Origin: Lysobacteraceae bacterium
Lineage (GTDB): Bacteria > Pseudomonadota > Gammaproteobacteria > Xanthomonadales > Xanthomonadaceae
Length of the DNA: 64,000 nucleotides
NCBI GenBank assembly: GCA_031263725.1
Contig: JAISFF010000073.1
Location: 1 to 64,000, forward strand
Reading direction: 5' to 3'
Shown here piece by piece: positions 63,841-64,000 of the stretch. The first letter of the stretch is position 1. Each line of letters begins with the position of its first letter. A model generated the notes under the pieces. That model made no database searches. It saw only the letters and a list, made by a program, of their open reading frames with translations, and was not told where the DNA came from. A program made the translations under genes and the position numbers.

Positions 63841-64000
63841 CTAGACTCGCCACAGATCATCCGGGCCCAGATAACTCAGATCAATCCTGCCTATTTCCAT
63901 AGACACCATGGCGCGGACTAGGCCAGCCCTGGCGGGGTTGAGGGCGGCTTGAAGGGTGCCGAGAGGGTGGCCGTCCGCTGATAGGACCAGTGGTTGCCCG
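63841..64000 (-). CDS. C-terminal part of an unidentified gene running off the window
   Basis: The minus-strand frame from the window end to TAG 63843-63841 reads GQPLVLSADGHPLGTLQAAL, NPARAGLVRAMVSMEIGRID and LSYLGPDDLWRV. It is open for 53 codons with high-GC codon use and a natural-looking ending, so it is likely a real gene whose start is outside. I do not recognise the family; it could be another piece of the mobile element. Confidence 0.4.
   Translation of the reverse strand, partial: GQPLVLSADGHPLGTLQAALNPARAGLVRAMVSMEIGRIDLSYLGPDDLWRV

Overview
The window looks like chromosome of a high-GC gammaproteobacterium of the Lysobacteraceae (Xanthomonadaceae). The main markers are an RpfE-type protein between greA and recJ, dapB-carA-carB-greA-rpfE-recJ gene order, a DksA with a long Lys/Ala-rich N-terminal tail, a YtrA-type GntR/ABC cluster with DUF2807 and DUF2884 proteins, and the petABC-sspA-sspB block. 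Most of it is core genome. Accessory or decayed DNA lies at both ends and at several internal joints.

Layout. 1-2.5 kb: end of an IS3-family element, a lipoprotein gene with an overlapping broken lipase-like gene (resembling an immunity/effector pair), and a fragment of a DUF2135 protein. 2.8-6.8 kb (minus): GntR/YtrA regulator, ABC ATPase, ABC permease and two envelope proteins. 7-11 kb: FKBP isomerase, UDP-glucose dehydrogenase, SlyX, DUF2058, dapB. 11.5-20.9 kb: carA, three small genes (two of them paralogues), carB, greA, rpfE, recJ, ending in a clear terminator. 21-30.5 kb: FMN-dependent hydroxy-acid oxidase, SDR dehydrogenase, HAE-type RND pump, AGCS symporter, and a SpoU methyltransferase gene with a premature stop. 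30.5-33.6 kb (minus): corC, DUF4105, corA. 34-42.2 kb (minus): two-component system plus a CzcB-CzcA-DUF3240-CzcC metal efflux operon. 42.2-44.3 kb (minus): phoH, ybeY, hypothetical. 44.7-50.8 kb: universal stress protein, HlyD/ABC exporter, MFS transporter. 50.8-53.3 kb: miaB (minus) and a lytic transglycosylase. 53.5-57.6 kb: cytochrome bc1 complex, sspA, sspB. 57.7-61.1 kb: decayed M23 peptidase, pyrC, yidD, dksA-like. 61.1-64 kb: truncated integrase, DUF2971 gene, TrbI remnant and an unidentified partial gene, which together look like the relic of an integrative conjugative element.

Functional themes are carbamoyl-phosphate, pyrimidine and lysine synthesis (carAB, pyrC, dapB), envelope transport and metal homeostasis (RND, ABC, CorA/CorC, Czc), respiration (bc1) and RNA or stress functions (miaB, ybeY, phoH, sspAB, greA, dksA).

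The most notable pattern is gene decay. At least seven broken or remnant genes are visible: lipase-like effector, DUF2135 fragment, epimerase tail, SpoU methyltransferase, VOC fragment, M23 peptidase and TrbI. A truncated integrase and a frame-disrupted DUF2971 gene add to the list. The usually contiguous miaB-phoH-ybeY-corC cluster is also split into three pieces by transport modules. I found no convincing wholly new defence or CRISPR-like system. The best candidates for something new are the toxin/immunity-like pair at the left end, the envelope cluster with its own operator, and the paralogous pair inside the carAB operon.
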